Shown here: positions 17,189 through 25,447 of the stretch, piece after piece
Position numbering within the stretch: position 1 is the stretch's first letter
Layout of the letters: each line of letters opens with the position of its first letter
Made by a program: the position numbers and the translations under genes
NCBI GenBank assembly: GCA_016293975.1
Contig: JAEDCW010000009.1
Coordinates: 1-41,735, forward strand
Reading direction: 5' to 3'
Length of the DNA stretch: 41,735 nt
Origin: Clostridia bacterium
GTDB taxonomy: Bacteria > Bacillota > Clostridia > Christensenellales > CAG-138
The notes under the pieces: generated by a model
Database searches by the model: none
Told to the model about the DNA's origin: nothing
The model's input: only the letters and a program-made list of their open reading frames with translations

Positions 17189-17583
17189 TTATCCACCTCG
17201 CCGTCGCTCAGCTCGACGACGACCCTGTTTGGCAAACACACTATGCTCATATTAAGTAAAAGCGCATCCTCGTCGTTGGGATCGAGCGTGCCTGCATGTA
17301 CGCAAACCTGGTTCTTACAGGTCGAATACTCCATTCTTACTCCGCTCTCGTCTATGACCACATTGTTTACATGCCCGTCGCCCTGGTCTATAACTATAAT
17401 GCCGTAATCGCTCACAGAGACCTGTGTATACACCTCGTCCCTGACATAAATCGTGACCGCCCGCCTGTTAGTCGGTGCGGTAAGCTTCAGAGCCGCCCAA
17501 ATCGCCGCCGCCAACAAAACGACTGCCCCTATTATGAGCAAATCTCGTTTCCACGACGTTTTTTTGTGCGTGCTCGCTTCCAT
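17185..17583 (-). CDS. NusG domain II-containing membrane-anchored protein
   Basis: 132 residues: a short cytoplasmic start, one membrane helix (about 14-34) and an extracytoplasmic NusG-II domain. That domain holds three cysteines in the family's arrangement, CKNQVC (90 and 94) and IVCLPNRVVVE (116). Such proteins are regularly encoded beside Gx transporters and Rnf-like or FMN-binding proteins, and are assumed to act on the outside; no biochemical role is established. The start is ATG 17583, with TGAGGTAAAA just upstream; the open frame extends further upstream but has no ribosome site there. Overlaps the next gene by four bases. Confidence 0.85.
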   Translation of the reverse strand: MEASTHKKTSWKRDLLIIGAVVLLAAAIWAALKLTAPTNRRAVTIYVRDEVYTQVSVSDYGIIVIDQGDGHVNNVVIDESGVRMEYSTCKNQVCVHAGTLDPNDEDALLLNMSIVCLPNRVVVELSDGEVDK

Positions 17584-17594
17584 TTTTACCTCAG

Positions 17595-18029
17595 TTATAG
17601 CAATACTCCCTGCATTCCCTGCACCGCAAGGTAAAGTATGAGCGCGTATGCCGCAGGTGTAAAAAACCTCATGCGATCCCCTGGCATAAACTGCGCCATG
17701 CTGTCGTAAAGCACTGATACTATACCGTAAGTAACGCCGCTTATCAAGCCGAGCTTCCACCAAACGACCTCTGAGATCCCACTTATGAGCGGAAGCGCCG
17801 TAAGCGTTATGGTGGCAAGTATTATCGATATAATGCGACTGCGAGCAGACTCGATTACCATATAACGCTCCAATGCAAGCGCCGCTGCACCGAGCGCAAC
17901 TATAGTCGGCACGTCCCATTTGGGGATTATCAAAGATGGGCCGAGCGCCTTCAGCACGATAAGCACCAAGCAATATACAAGCGTTATTGCCGCCAGCAAT
18001 GTGTTGACGATAAAAGGGCTTTTCTTCAT
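17595..18029 (-). CDS. Unrecognised four-helix membrane protein of the Rnf-like operon
   Basis: 144 residues, four predicted membrane helices, few charged residues and a single cysteine in the first helix (VYCLVLIVL). It occupies the position after rnfG where rnfE and rnfA follow in complete rnf operons. It has neither their length (about 200) nor the conserved cysteines that hold the membrane [2Fe-2S] cluster. I do not recognise a family. The start is ATG 18029, one base after the rnfG stop, with GTGGGGTGG upstream; GTG 18038 is an alternative. Translational coupling to rnfG suggests a subunit or assembly factor of the same complex. Confidence 0.8.
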   Translation of the reverse strand: MKKSPFIVNTLLAAITLVYCLVLIVLKALGPSLIIPKWDVPTIVALGAAALALERYMVIESARSRIISIILATITLTALPLISGISEVVWWKLGLISGVTYGIVSVLYDSMAQFMPGDRMRFFTPAAYALILYLAVQGMQGVLL

Positions 18030-18030
18030 G

Positions 18031-18570
18031 TCAGCCACCCCACTCCGTTGCGCTCGAATCTATATCTGCGCCCGTAACATAAGCTACCGCAGAATTGACG
18101 CACTTTGTAATCGCCTTTGAAGTCACGGTTGCGCCGCAAAGCGTATCTATTTCCTCACCCACGGTCAGCTCGCCCGTTTTGTCTGTAAACTGCCCGAGGA
18201 AACCCGCATCGAATGCCGCATTGCCGCCGAGCCCGCATGTCTCGTGTATATCCCGAATCGTCAGTCCCGACACCGTCCCGTCATTGCGCACGGCCACCCA
18301 AACGACCACATCGTCCGCATAGCCCTCGTATGACGTCTCTATAACGTAACCCGTATCTGCCTTGTAGACTTCTTTTATTACGGTGTCGTCACCGGTGTAC
18401 TCCTGTCTTTCAAGAGTGGTGCTATCGGGAAGTATCTGCTTCATAACTTCTATCCGCTCGGCTTGTACGTTGATTTCGGCGGTATGCGCAAGAATTTGTT
18501 TTGCGCCAAACGCTATGAGTGCCGCACAGCAGACTGCGGCAATCGCCACGAGTAGATTCTTCAGCCGCAT
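18031..18570 (-). CDS. rnfG: RnfG-like FMN-binding electron transfer subunit
   Basis: 179 residues: an N-terminal membrane anchor (5-28) and an extracytoplasmic FMN_bind domain. The flavinylation motif is D-T-L-C-G-A-T at 142-148, with T148 as the expected covalent FMN site. The usual Ser/Thr at the fourth place is Cys. Other family marks are GYVIETSYEGY and a CGLGGNAAF segment before the motif. In Rnf complexes RnfG passes electrons between RnfD and the membrane core on the outer side. I chose ATG 18570 (AGAGGTGGTGG upstream), overlapping the rnfD end by ten bases. FMN would be attached by the ApbE encoded upstream in the operon. Confidence 0.9.
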   Translation of the reverse strand: MRLKNLLVAIAAVCCAALIAFGAKQILAHTAEINVQAERIEVMKQILPDSTTLERQEYTGDDTVIKEVYKADTGYVIETSYEGYADDVVVWVAVRNDGTVSGLTIRDIHETCGLGGNAAFDAGFLGQFTDKTGELTVGEEIDTLCGATVTSKAITKCVNSAVAYVTGADIDSSATEWGG

Positions 18571-19538
18571 TTGATTCCACCACCTCTCGAATGTCCGTAA
18601 ACCCTCGGCACGGTGAGCCTGTCTATGAGCCTTGAAGCCGCGTTCATAATGAGTATCGCGTATGTGGCGCCCTCGGGGAAAAGCCCGTTGTATCTGAATA
18701 CGACAGTCAATACGCCGCACCCTATTCCGTATATCCATTGACCCGCGGGTGTAACGGGTGAGCTCGCGTAGTCCGTCGCCATAAAGAGCGCCGCCATGAC
18801 TACACCTCCAGAGAGCAGGCTGTACGCCATCCAAAGAAGAGGCGATTCGCCTTTACCATATATCAACGTCAACAGTGCAACGCTTCCCAGATATCCTGCG
18901 GGGATCCTTATGTTTATCACACGCCTTACGAGAAGGTAAACGCCGCCTATGAGCAGTGCAAGCGTCGATACCTCGCCTATACAACCGCCCATACTGCCTA
19001 AAAAGCAGTCGAGCAATGTGACCGAAGGAAGTGCGGGTATCTGCATATGGTGAAGTGACGTTGCGGACGAAACTATATCTACCGTGTTTCCAAGCCCCAT
19101 CACCGCGCACGGCACGGCATATCGTACCAACGCATCAGGAAACAGGAGCATGACAAATGCCCTGCCCGAGAGCGCGGGATTGAATGCATTTTTTCCTATG
19201 CCGCCGCACAACAGCTTTGCTATCGCTATTGAAAATACCGCCCCTATTGCCACAACGTGATAGGGTACGCTCACAGGCAATGCCAACGCAAGCAGAAGCC
19301 CCGTAACGACAGCCGTGAAATCGCCTATTGAACCGGGTCGCTTTGTGAGTTTTAACAGCACCCATTCGCTCATCACGCTTGCGGCTACCGATGTCGCGAC
19401 TACCATGGGCACCCTTGCCCCGAATATTACAATTCCTGCGACAAGTGCAGGTATGAGCGCAATAATAACGTCGAGCATTATCCGCGCGGTATTGTCATTC
19501 GCCCTGATATGCGGCGAGCACTCCGTTTTAAGCTTCAC
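18561..19538 (-). CDS. rnfD: RnfD-like membrane flavoprotein subunit
   Basis: 325 residues with about nine membrane helices. It matches RnfD/NqrB: SPHIRANDNTARIM at the start, GGIGKNAFNPALSGRAF in the middle and MATDYASSPVTPAGQWIYG near the end. The flavinylation motif D-I-V-S-S-A-T (154-160) fits the ApbE consensus, with T160 as the FMN site. In Rnf and Nqr this subunit carries FMN and riboflavin and is part of the ion-coupling path. The start is GTG with GGAGAAAGC upstream; it overlaps the rnfC end by 11 bases. The protein is full length with no missing segment. Confidence 0.93.
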   Translation of the reverse strand: MKLKTECSPHIRANDNTARIMLDVIIALIPALVAGIVIFGARVPMVVATSVAASVMSEWVLLKLTKRPGSIGDFTAVVTGLLLALALPVSVPYHVVAIGAVFSIAIAKLLCGGIGKNAFNPALSGRAFVMLLFPDALVRYAVPCAVMGLGNTVDIVSSATSLHHMQIPALPSVTLLDCFLGSMGGCIGEVSTLALLIGGVYLLVRRVINIRIPAGYLGSVALLTLIYGKGESPLLWMAYSLLSGGVVMAALFMATDYASSPVTPAGQWIYGIGCGVLTVVFRYNGLFPEGATYAILIMNAASRLIDRLTVPRVYGHSRGGGIKCG

Positions 19539-20838
19539 TGTCAGCTTTCTCCTTTAATACGGATTTGCCCCTGCGAAAACGCTGCACGAGAGGAATCTTT
19601 CCCGGGCAAACGTAAACACAGCAACCGCATCCTATGCAGTCCATGAGGTTATATGTCCTCATCTGACGGACGCTGTTTTCAAGCACAGCACGGTTGAGCA
19701 TCAGCGGCATTAAGTTCACAGGGCATGCCTCCACGCACCTTCCACAGCGTATGCATATTGGGTTTTCGGGAATTTCCGGTGTAGATTTTAAGCAAAGCAC
19801 CGAGTTTGTACCCTTCATCACGGAGACATTAACATCCGAAACGGTCACGCCCATCATAGGACCTCCCGCTATAATCAGCGATGCGTCGATAACGCCTCCT
19901 GCGCACTCGATGAGGTGCTGAAAACTCGTGCCTATGCGCACTATGTAATTTGCCGGCGCTTTAATTGCGTCTCCTGTTACGCTCACCATCCTGTCTATTA
20001 CGGGTTCGCCGTTATGCACCGCCTTGTAAATTGCGGCACATGTGGCTGCGTTAAGCACAAGGCATCCTGCGTCCTTTGGGAGTTTTCCGCTCGGCACCTC
20101 TCTGCCGGTAACCGCTTTGATGAGCTGTTTTTCCGCGCCTTGAGGGTATCGAGAATTGAGCACAACGACCTCTATGCCTTTACAATTCTTGGCTTGAAGC
20201 TTTATCGCATCTATCGCCTGTGGCTTGTTGTCCTCAATGGCTATAACTATGCGCTTTGGGGAGAGTATTCTTGCGACTGTGCCAAGCCCTCCCGTGACCT
20301 GCTCCGGAAAACTGCGGAGCAGCGCATCGTCACAGGTGACATACGGCTCGCACTCGCAGGCATTTGCAATCACGGTATCGACTGCGCCCAGTCCCGATAT
20401 GAGTTTTTTGTCTGTTGGGAATGCCGCGCCGCCCATGCCGACTATGCCTGCCTCGCGCACTATGCGTATCAGCTCGTCTGCGGTCAAATTCCGGGCTCTG
20501 TCGCTGATACCCTGCTTTTTTTGCGGCATATCGAGCATATCGTTTTCTATGACCACCGACAGCACGTCGCTTCCGTTTTGATGAGGCCTCTCTTCAACCG
20601 CCTTGACTATGCCCGAGACCGATGCATGTATCGGTGCGCCGAGACCGTTTACATCGCCTATTTTTTGGCCCAAAAGCACTCTGTCGCCCGCTTTAACAAG
20701 CGGAGTGCATATCTCTCCTATGTGCTGAATGAGCGGTATAACTACTTTTTCGGGCGCTTTTATCGTAACCGCAGGCTTATCCGCCGTAATGTGTTTATGC
20801 TCAGGCGGACGAATACCGCCGCCAAATGAGTTGTTCAT
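19528..20838 (-). CDS. rnfC: RnfC-like NADH/flavin and Fe-S subunit
   Basis: 436 residues. N-terminal barrel-sandwich domain (FGGGIRPPEHK start, IGEICTPLVKAGDRVLLGQKIG), then the Complex I 51-kDa-like NADH/FMN domain with GMGGAAFPTDKK and ANACECEPYVTCDD. The C-terminus has two [4Fe-4S] motifs, CIRCGRCVEACP and CIGCGCCVYVCP (about 373-420). RnfC is the peripheral cytoplasmic subunit that exchanges electrons with NAD(H). It lacks the long C-terminal extension of proteobacterial RnfC, as usual in Clostridia. The start is ATG 20838 (GAGG five bases upstream). Lies ten bases downstream of apbE and overlaps rnfD. Confidence 0.95.
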   Translation of the reverse strand: MNNSFGGGIRPPEHKHITADKPAVTIKAPEKVVIPLIQHIGEICTPLVKAGDRVLLGQKIGDVNGLGAPIHASVSGIVKAVEERPHQNGSDVLSVVIENDMLDMPQKKQGISDRARNLTADELIRIVREAGIVGMGGAAFPTDKKLISGLGAVDTVIANACECEPYVTCDDALLRSFPEQVTGGLGTVARILSPKRIVIAIEDNKPQAIDAIKLQAKNCKGIEVVVLNSRYPQGAEKQLIKAVTGREVPSGKLPKDAGCLVLNAATCAAIYKAVHNGEPVIDRMVSVTGDAIKAPANYIVRIGTSFQHLIECAGGVIDASLIIAGGPMMGVTVSDVNVSVMKGTNSVLCLKSTPEIPENPICIRCGRCVEACPVNLMPLMLNRAVLENSVRQMRTYNLMDCIGCGCCVYVCPGKIPLVQRFRRGKSVLKEKADSEA

Positions 20839-20848
20839 TTCCACCTCG

Positions 20849-21892
20849 TCATCGCTTTATGAATGCTTTGAAACCGTCGCTGTAATGCACGTCGCCTGAT
20901 GCTTCAATCCACAGCGCCTCGGCGTTGTAAAGCTCGAGCAACTGCTTGCCTTTGTCCATAGGGAGTATAAAGAGTGCGGTCGAAAGTACATCAGCAATGC
21001 CCGAATCCAAGCACAGCACGGTAACGGCTCTCCACCTCGTCGCAGGAAATCGAGTCGCAGGGTCGATTATGTGATTGTAACTCACTCCATCGACGGTAAA
21101 GAACCTCTGATAGTCTCCGCTCGTAACGACAGATGTATTCTCGGTATAAATCGTGTGTACATAATCGTTTGGGCCGCCGTCAGGGTCCTGTATGCCTACC
21201 ACCCACGGCTCATTCGTGACAGGGTTTGCACCCGTCGCCTTGACGTTTCCGCCCACGCTTATTAGAAAGCCTCTCGGTGAATGCTCACACACGCGCTCCA
21301 CGGCATACCCCTTTGCGACCGCGCCCACGTCGAGTCTCGCAAGCGGGTCAGTCAAAAATACGGTCGAGTTTGCTTCGTCTATGACAAGTTTGTCGAAACC
21401 GGTATGCTTGACGGCTTCCTGCAAAGCTTCCGCATCCGGGATATATGCGCTATTCGGGTCGTCTGCGCTCTGCTCCCTCGCGTCGTGCCAAAGAAGCAGT
21501 ACGCTCCCCATAGTCACATCGACCGTGCCATCCGTCTCCTCGTTCATGTTTTTGCAAAACTGCAGCAGCTCGATTACGGGGCTGTCGACCTTGACGGGCT
21601 CTATCCCTGCCATGTCGTTTATCGTCTTTATATTGTTTATGCCGTCAAAACTGTCGTATACGTTGTACAGCTTATGATAATACTCGAACTCGTCATAGAA
21701 CTCCTGTGCGACAGCCTTAAAAGCGGTCTCGTTCTCCGCATAGCCTATTATAGTCGTCACGGTATCGAATAATGTGATGTACTGTGCGCTGTAGCGGTTG
21801 AGATTAGTATCGTTGTCCGGTGTGACCGCAGTACAACCGACTGCCGACAGTAATATCGCCGCCGCGACTATTATCAGAAGCCCTCTTTTCAT
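20849..21892 (-). CDS. apbE: FAD:protein FMN transferase ApbE (lipoprotein)
   Basis: Attaches FMN from FAD through a phosphoester bond to Thr/Ser of flavinylation motifs on the outer face of the membrane. The 347-residue protein has a lipoprotein signal with lipobox ending at C20 (LLSAVGC). Family motifs are present: TMGSVLLLW, DVGAVAKGYAVE, and the Mg/FAD motif HIIDPATRFPA, followed by the Asp of SGIADVLSTALF. Placed directly before rnfC, whose partners RnfD and RnfG carry the acceptor motifs; this is the expected substrate arrangement. A hairpin separates it from the upstream lipoprotein gene. Confidence 0.95.
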   Translation of the reverse strand: MKRGLLIIVAAAILLSAVGCTAVTPDNDTNLNRYSAQYITLFDTVTTIIGYAENETAFKAVAQEFYDEFEYYHKLYNVYDSFDGINNIKTINDMAGIEPVKVDSPVIELLQFCKNMNEETDGTVDVTMGSVLLLWHDAREQSADDPNSAYIPDAEALQEAVKHTGFDKLVIDEANSTVFLTDPLARLDVGAVAKGYAVERVCEHSPRGFLISVGGNVKATGANPVTNEPWVVGIQDPDGGPNDYVHTIYTENTSVVTSGDYQRFFTVDGVSYNHIIDPATRFPATRWRAVTVLCLDSGIADVLSTALFILPMDKGKQLLELYNAEALWIEASGDVHYSDGFKAFIKR

Positions 21893-21932
21893 TTGTTCTC
21901 CTTTTAGAATGCGAATATGATTATCTGCACAA

Positions 21933-22008
21933 AAGCTTCGGAAGCATGGGTAAGTGTCGTAAAAGCATTTGCGATTTGCCCATGTGCCATGCGCTCCGAA
22001 GACTTGTT
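21933..22008. terminator. Nested hairpin between the lipoprotein gene and apbE
   Basis: Two nested stems: CTTCGGA with TCCGAAG (21936-21942, 21995-22001) and CATGGG with CCCATG (21945-21950, 21979-21984). The plus strand continues into TTGTTTTTTT and the minus strand into CTTTTG. On the operon (minus) strand it could be a partial terminator or a 3' stabiliser that sets lipoprotein mRNA above the downstream Rnf genes. No plus-strand gene is present to need it. Confidence 0.5.
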
Positions 22009-22046
22009 TTTTTGTGCGCGGCTATAACGTCCTCAAGTGACAGATA

Positions 22047-23096
22047 TTATTCCGCCTTTTCGATGAGTGCAATGAAGTTCGTAATGCGAATCGTCACGGA
22101 CGACGCCAGGTCCGCATCTGTAGCTTTGCCCTCGCTTACGGCTATATTGCCTACGTCTGCAATCGTCTTTCCCGTCACATACGAAGCAAACGCCGTCGCC
22201 TGTTCATACCATTCCTTGCCTATTGAGCTCGCGCTCTTCATGCCGTAGTTGTCGCCTAATGTGTTCTTTGAAGCGATATCTGCATTGATGTCTGAGGTTA
22301 TTTTACCCTTTGCATCGAACTTGACACTCGCCTGAACGCCATCGATGTAACAGCTCGTCACCTTGTCGCCGTCGAGCGTTATTACCGCGACGGTCGTGTC
22401 CACCTGAGCCGTACCGTCACCATCTGCCGTGGCGTCCCCACTGCTTGAGATGTTGGTCATGCTCGTAATTTTCAGCGTATCCCCATGCTTTGCGCCAAGC
22501 GGATGCGCATTTTTTGCCGCCGCTTCTACTCCTGCGACGAAGCCGCCTATCCTTATCGTCACAGATGAAGCCAAATCTGCGTCCGCCGCCTTGCCGTCTG
22601 CCGTCATAGCTATGCCGCTTACTTCTTGTGCGGTCTTGCCTACACAATACTGTGCGAACGCCTTCGCCTGCTCGTTCCACTCCTTGCCTATAGGGCTCGC
22701 CTGGGCCAAACCGTAGGCCTTGCCCAGCTCGTTCTTGCTCGGAAACTCCGTCGCAGTATCCGTCGTGAGCTTGCCGTCTGCGGAAAACTCTATAGTGCTC
22801 TGAACGGCATCTATGACGCATGACTCTATAACGCCATCGGCATCCACAGTTACAGCATAAAACGCGGATTCACACTTAGCTGCGCCGCCTTTATCCGCCG
22901 TGGCATCCGTGCTGTCTGATAAGGATGTCTCAATACAGAAGCCCGTACTTACTTCGCCTTCGCCAACGGGAGCGGAAGGGCTCGTCCCAGGAGTGTTGGT
23001 AGGTGTGGTGGGACCGGGCTTTACGACTTTGGGCTTACACGCCGAAACCGATAATGCAAGCGCAATCGTCAAAATAATGATAGCAAATTTTTTCAT
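22047..23096 (-). CDS. Lipoprotein with two FMN_bind-like tandem repeats
   Basis: 349 residues: signal peptide with lipobox ending at C20 (LSVSAC), a Pro/Thr spacer (about 22-45), then two similar halves (about 50-192 and 215-349). Each half has an SC-x-IDxVQ strand, a K-x-x-LG-x-x-YG segment, a conserved IGKEW-x-EQA helix and ends in DADLASSVTIRI. The seven residues D-L-A-S-S-V-T (174-180 and 329-335) fit the ApbE motif D-x-x-S/T-G-A-T/S except Ser for Gly and Val for Ala; RnfD here also has Ser for Gly. T180 and T335 are thus possible FMN sites. First gene of the Rnf-like operon, upstream of apbE, with AGGAGG before the ATG. I infer a surface-anchored di-flavin electron carrier; a ligand-binding protein is possible. 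Confidence 0.8.
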   Translation of the reverse strand: MKKFAIIILTIALALSVSACKPKVVKPGPTTPTNTPGTSPSAPVGEGEVSTGFCIETSLSDSTDATADKGGAAKCESAFYAVTVDADGVIESCVIDAVQSTIEFSADGKLTTDTATEFPSKNELGKAYGLAQASPIGKEWNEQAKAFAQYCVGKTAQEVSGIAMTADGKAADADLASSVTIRIGGFVAGVEAAAKNAHPLGAKHGDTLKITSMTNISSSGDATADGDGTAQVDTTVAVITLDGDKVTSCYIDGVQASVKFDAKGKITSDINADIASKNTLGDNYGMKSASSIGKEWYEQATAFASYVTGKTIADVGNIAVSEGKATDADLASSVTIRITNFIALIEKAE

Positions 23097-23637
23097 TTTT
23101 TTCCTCCTGTTTTTATGAGTTTGTTTGGTTAGTGTGCCCGTTTTTACTCAAAATAAATGAGAACCTTAAACGGCCGATTTTAGTATCTATAATCTCCAAT
23201 ACAGAGGTTTGCTACTCACGTATTTTTGGCATAGTGTGAGTTCTTAATTGTTTATGGACGGTTTTGCAAATACGCGATTGATTTGTATGCTCACCGACTC
23301 GCATCCGTCCGCACAGTCCAACTGTTCTGCACGAGTTCACAATAAGTTAACGCCTTTGTGCCTCATGCCATATTGCGCCGACAAAACTTTGATGATAACA
23401 TTTATATAATAATTAGTATTTTTATACTGTAAGTTTAGTTTATCTGTTGCATCTGGTCTTTTTATCTGACCGTATCGCAATTTGCGTTAACCTGCATTGC
23501 GAACAAACTTTATAACCAATTATCCCATGCCCTTGACGCAATGCTTGAAAGTGAGCTGACGAGCATACATGCGGCTGTGGTTACTTATCTATAGCGCATC
23601 GTTTGAATGCAAGAACTGAGAAAGGACGGAGAAAAAC
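23097..23637. other. Long divergent intergenic region
   Basis: 541 bases, AT-rich, between the divergent lipoprotein/Rnf operon and the kamA-family gene. No gene is seen. It contains an inverted repeat around 23216-23241 (CTCAC with GTGAG) and a wide one (GGACGG near 23261 with CCGTCC near 23306). Promoters for both sides must lie here, but I could not pick a hexamer pair with good spacing. No known riboswitch was recognised, notably no FMN element. Confidence 0.4.
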
Positions 23638-24744
23638 ATGTGGCAAGATCAAATCAAAAGCGGAATACGAAACTCGCGCGAGCTGTCTGAGTATATTGCC
23701 CTCACCCCCAAACAGCGTGAGCAATGCGACGCCATAACTCGGATGTACCCCATGATGATAACGCCGTATTACATATCGCTCGCAGACAAATCCGACCCCG
23801 ACGACCCTATAAGGCGTATGTGCGTGCCGTCTATAGACGAGAACGACCCCTCCGGTGTATTCGATACGAGCGGAGAAGCGACAAACTTCAAGGCGGCGGG
23901 AGTTCAGCACAAGTATGCACAGACTGCGCTCATACTAAGCACAAATCAATGTGCCATGTACTGCAGGCATTGCTTCAGAAAGCGGCTCATAGGGCTTTCC
24001 GAAGATGAGCTGAATAAGCGTGCCGACGACGCAATAAGCTATGTCGCAAACCATCCGCAGATAACAAATGTGCTGATTTCCGGCGGCGATGCGCTAATGA
24101 ACGGCAATGCGGTCATAGAGAAATACCTCGCTGGGCTGTCACAGATAGAGCACCTCGCCTTTATCAGAATAGGCTCGCGTATGCCCGTGGTACTGCCCGA
24201 GCGCATATACGGCGACACTGAGCTTCTCGACATACTCGCACGTTACGCAAAAGTTAAGACCATAGTTATCGTCACGCAGTTCAACCACCCGAAAGAGCTC
24301 ACCGAGCAGGCGGCAACGGCTATCCGCGCATTGCAGGACCTAAACATACAGATTCGCAACCAAACCGTATTACTCAAAGGCGTGAACGACAACCCGAATG
24401 TGTTGGGCTCGCTCCTCTCCGGGCTTACGGGCTTGGGCGTAATACCCTATTACGTGTTCCAATGCCGCCCGGTCAAGGGTGTCAAGGGGCGTTTCCAGGT
24501 GCCGCTTCGCATAGGTGCACAGATAGTAGACGGCGCAAAGGCTATGCAGAACGGCTTCGGCAAGGCGGTGCGCTACTGCATGAGCCATCCCTTGGGCAAG
24601 ATTGAGATACTCGGCGCAATGGCAAACGGCAATATGCTGTTTAAATTCCACCAGAACAAATACCGCAGGGACGAGTCGCGCATATTCACACGCAGGATAT
24701 CCGATACCGACACATGGCTTGACGAGGACCTTGAAGGTATATGA
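23638..24744 (+). CDS. KamA-family radical SAM protein (lysine 2,3-aminomutase-like)
   Basis: 368 residues. The radical SAM cluster motif C-x3-C-x2-C is at C105, C109 and C112 (CAMYCRHC), preceded by ALILSTNQ and followed by RKRLIG, as in the aminomutase family. ISGGDALM and the QCRPVKGVKGRFQVP stretch (active-site and PLP region) are also typical. True lysine 2,3-aminomutases have about 415 residues, so this shorter form is left at family level; possible roles are beta-lysine formation or another amino-mutase reaction. RBS AAAGGACGGAGAAAAAC before the ATG. Monocistronic with its own terminator. Confidence 0.88.
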   Translation: MWQDQIKSGIRNSRELSEYIALTPKQREQCDAITRMYPMMITPYYISLADKSDPDDPIRRMCVPSIDENDPSGVFDTSGEATNFKAAGVQHKYAQTALILSTNQCAMYCRHCFRKRLIGLSEDELNKRADDAISYVANHPQITNVLISGGDALMNGNAVIEKYLAGLSQIEHLAFIRIGSRMPVVLPERIYGDTELLDILARYAKVKTIVIVTQFNHPKELTEQAATAIRALQDLNIQIRNQTVLLKGVNDNPNVLGSLLSGLTGLGVIPYYVFQCRPVKGVKGRFQVPLRIGAQIVDGAKAMQNGFGKAVRYCMSHPLGKIEILGAMANGNMLFKFHQNKYRRDESRIFTRRISDTDTWLDEDLEGI

Positions 24745-24770
24745 GCTTTCCCACACATTCCTTCACTTCT

Positions 24771-24824
24771 GCGGCGTTATTTACGTTATGGGCAGCGTCC
24801 ATGTATACGCCGCCAATTTTATTT
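24771..24824 (+). terminator. Terminator of the kamA-family gene
   Basis: GCGGCGT (24771-24777) pairs with ACGCCGC (24807-24813), with a further inner stem (ATGG with CCAT), followed by CAATTTTATTTG. It lies 27 bases past the stop. Confidence 0.58.
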
Positions 24825-24878
24825 GTTATTTCGGCTTAACAACGGCAACGGGAGAACATGGTAAAATTTGTTTCTAAA

Positions 24879-24890
24879 ATCTTGTAAGAT
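24879..24890. promoter_or_regulatory. Palindrome upstream of the ECF sigma gene
   Basis: ATCTTGTAAGAT is a perfect five-base inverted repeat around two bases, about 55 bases before the sigma-factor start, where an autoregulated ECF promoter or an operator would be expected. No consensus for this ECF group is known to me. Confidence 0.3.
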
Positions 24891-24943
24891 TGTTCCATTT
24901 GCGAAGTCATATAGGTGAACGAACATGAAAAGGAGGTGATAAG

Positions 24944-25447
24944 GTGGCGGATTTTGAGCAGATATACAAGGATTATTTTCGCGATGTGTTTTTATATCTC
25001 CGTCGGCTGTCATGCGGAAACGAACGACTTGCGGAGGACATTACAAGCGAAGCGTTTTTCCGTGCGATACAGGTAATCGATACATTCCGCGGCGACTGCG
25101 ATATTCGCGTGTGGTTATGCCAGATAGCCAAAAACTGTTACTACTCCTACATGAAACGGCACCGCAATGTCGAACTTGTCGCGGATGCAGAACTCTTTGA
25201 TTATGCGCAGGAGGCATCACCGGATGAGGCGCTTATTCTAACCGAGGATGCGCAGTGCATAAAAAAGATCCTGCATAACTTGCCCGATCCGTATAAAGAG
25301 GTTTTTATGTGGCGAACTCTGGGCGATATGAGTTTTAAGCAGATAGGAGAGCTGTTTTACAAGACGGAAAACTGGGCTTGCGTCACCTATCACCGGGCAC
25401 GAAAAATGATTCAAAAAGAAATGGAGGTTTCACAGAATGAAGAATAA
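24944..25447 (+). CDS. RNA polymerase ECF sigma factor (sigma-70 family)
   Basis: 167 residues with the two ECF domains. Region 2 runs from the start to about 75: DYFRDVFLYLRRLSC, the DITSEAFFRAI helix and a WLCQIAKNCYYSYMKR DNA-melting helix. Region 4 (about 105-160) holds LPDPYKEVFMWRTLGDMSFKQIGELF, a helix-turn-helix for the -35 element. The GTG start follows a near-perfect AAGGAGGTGATAAG. The anti-sigma gene overlaps its end by 11 bases, so the two proteins are coupled, as is usual. Confidence 0.92.
   Translation: MADFEQIYKDYFRDVFLYLRRLSCGNERLAEDITSEAFFRAIQVIDTFRGDCDIRVWLCQIAKNCYYSYMKRHRNVELVADAELFDYAQEASPDEALILTEDAQCIKKILHNLPDPYKEVFMWRTLGDMSFKQIGELFYKTENWACVTYHRARKMIQKEMEVSQNEE

Noticed and set aside
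17584..17973. Longer start for the NusG-II protein, extending through the membrane-protein gene
   Set aside because: The extension is out-of-frame reading of the 144-residue protein gene, and the good ribosome site lies before the ATG at 17583.
18571..18834. Longer start for RnfG
   Set aside because: The extra residues are the rnfD region read in another frame; the membrane anchor and ribosome site fit the ATG at 18570.
22417..22821. Arginine-rich minus-strand frame inside the tandem-repeat lipoprotein gene
   Set aside because: Shadow frame of the lipoprotein repeats, with no start signal.
23097..23637. FMN riboswitch upstream of the flavin-related operon
   Set aside because: The conserved FMN-element core sequences are absent on both strands.
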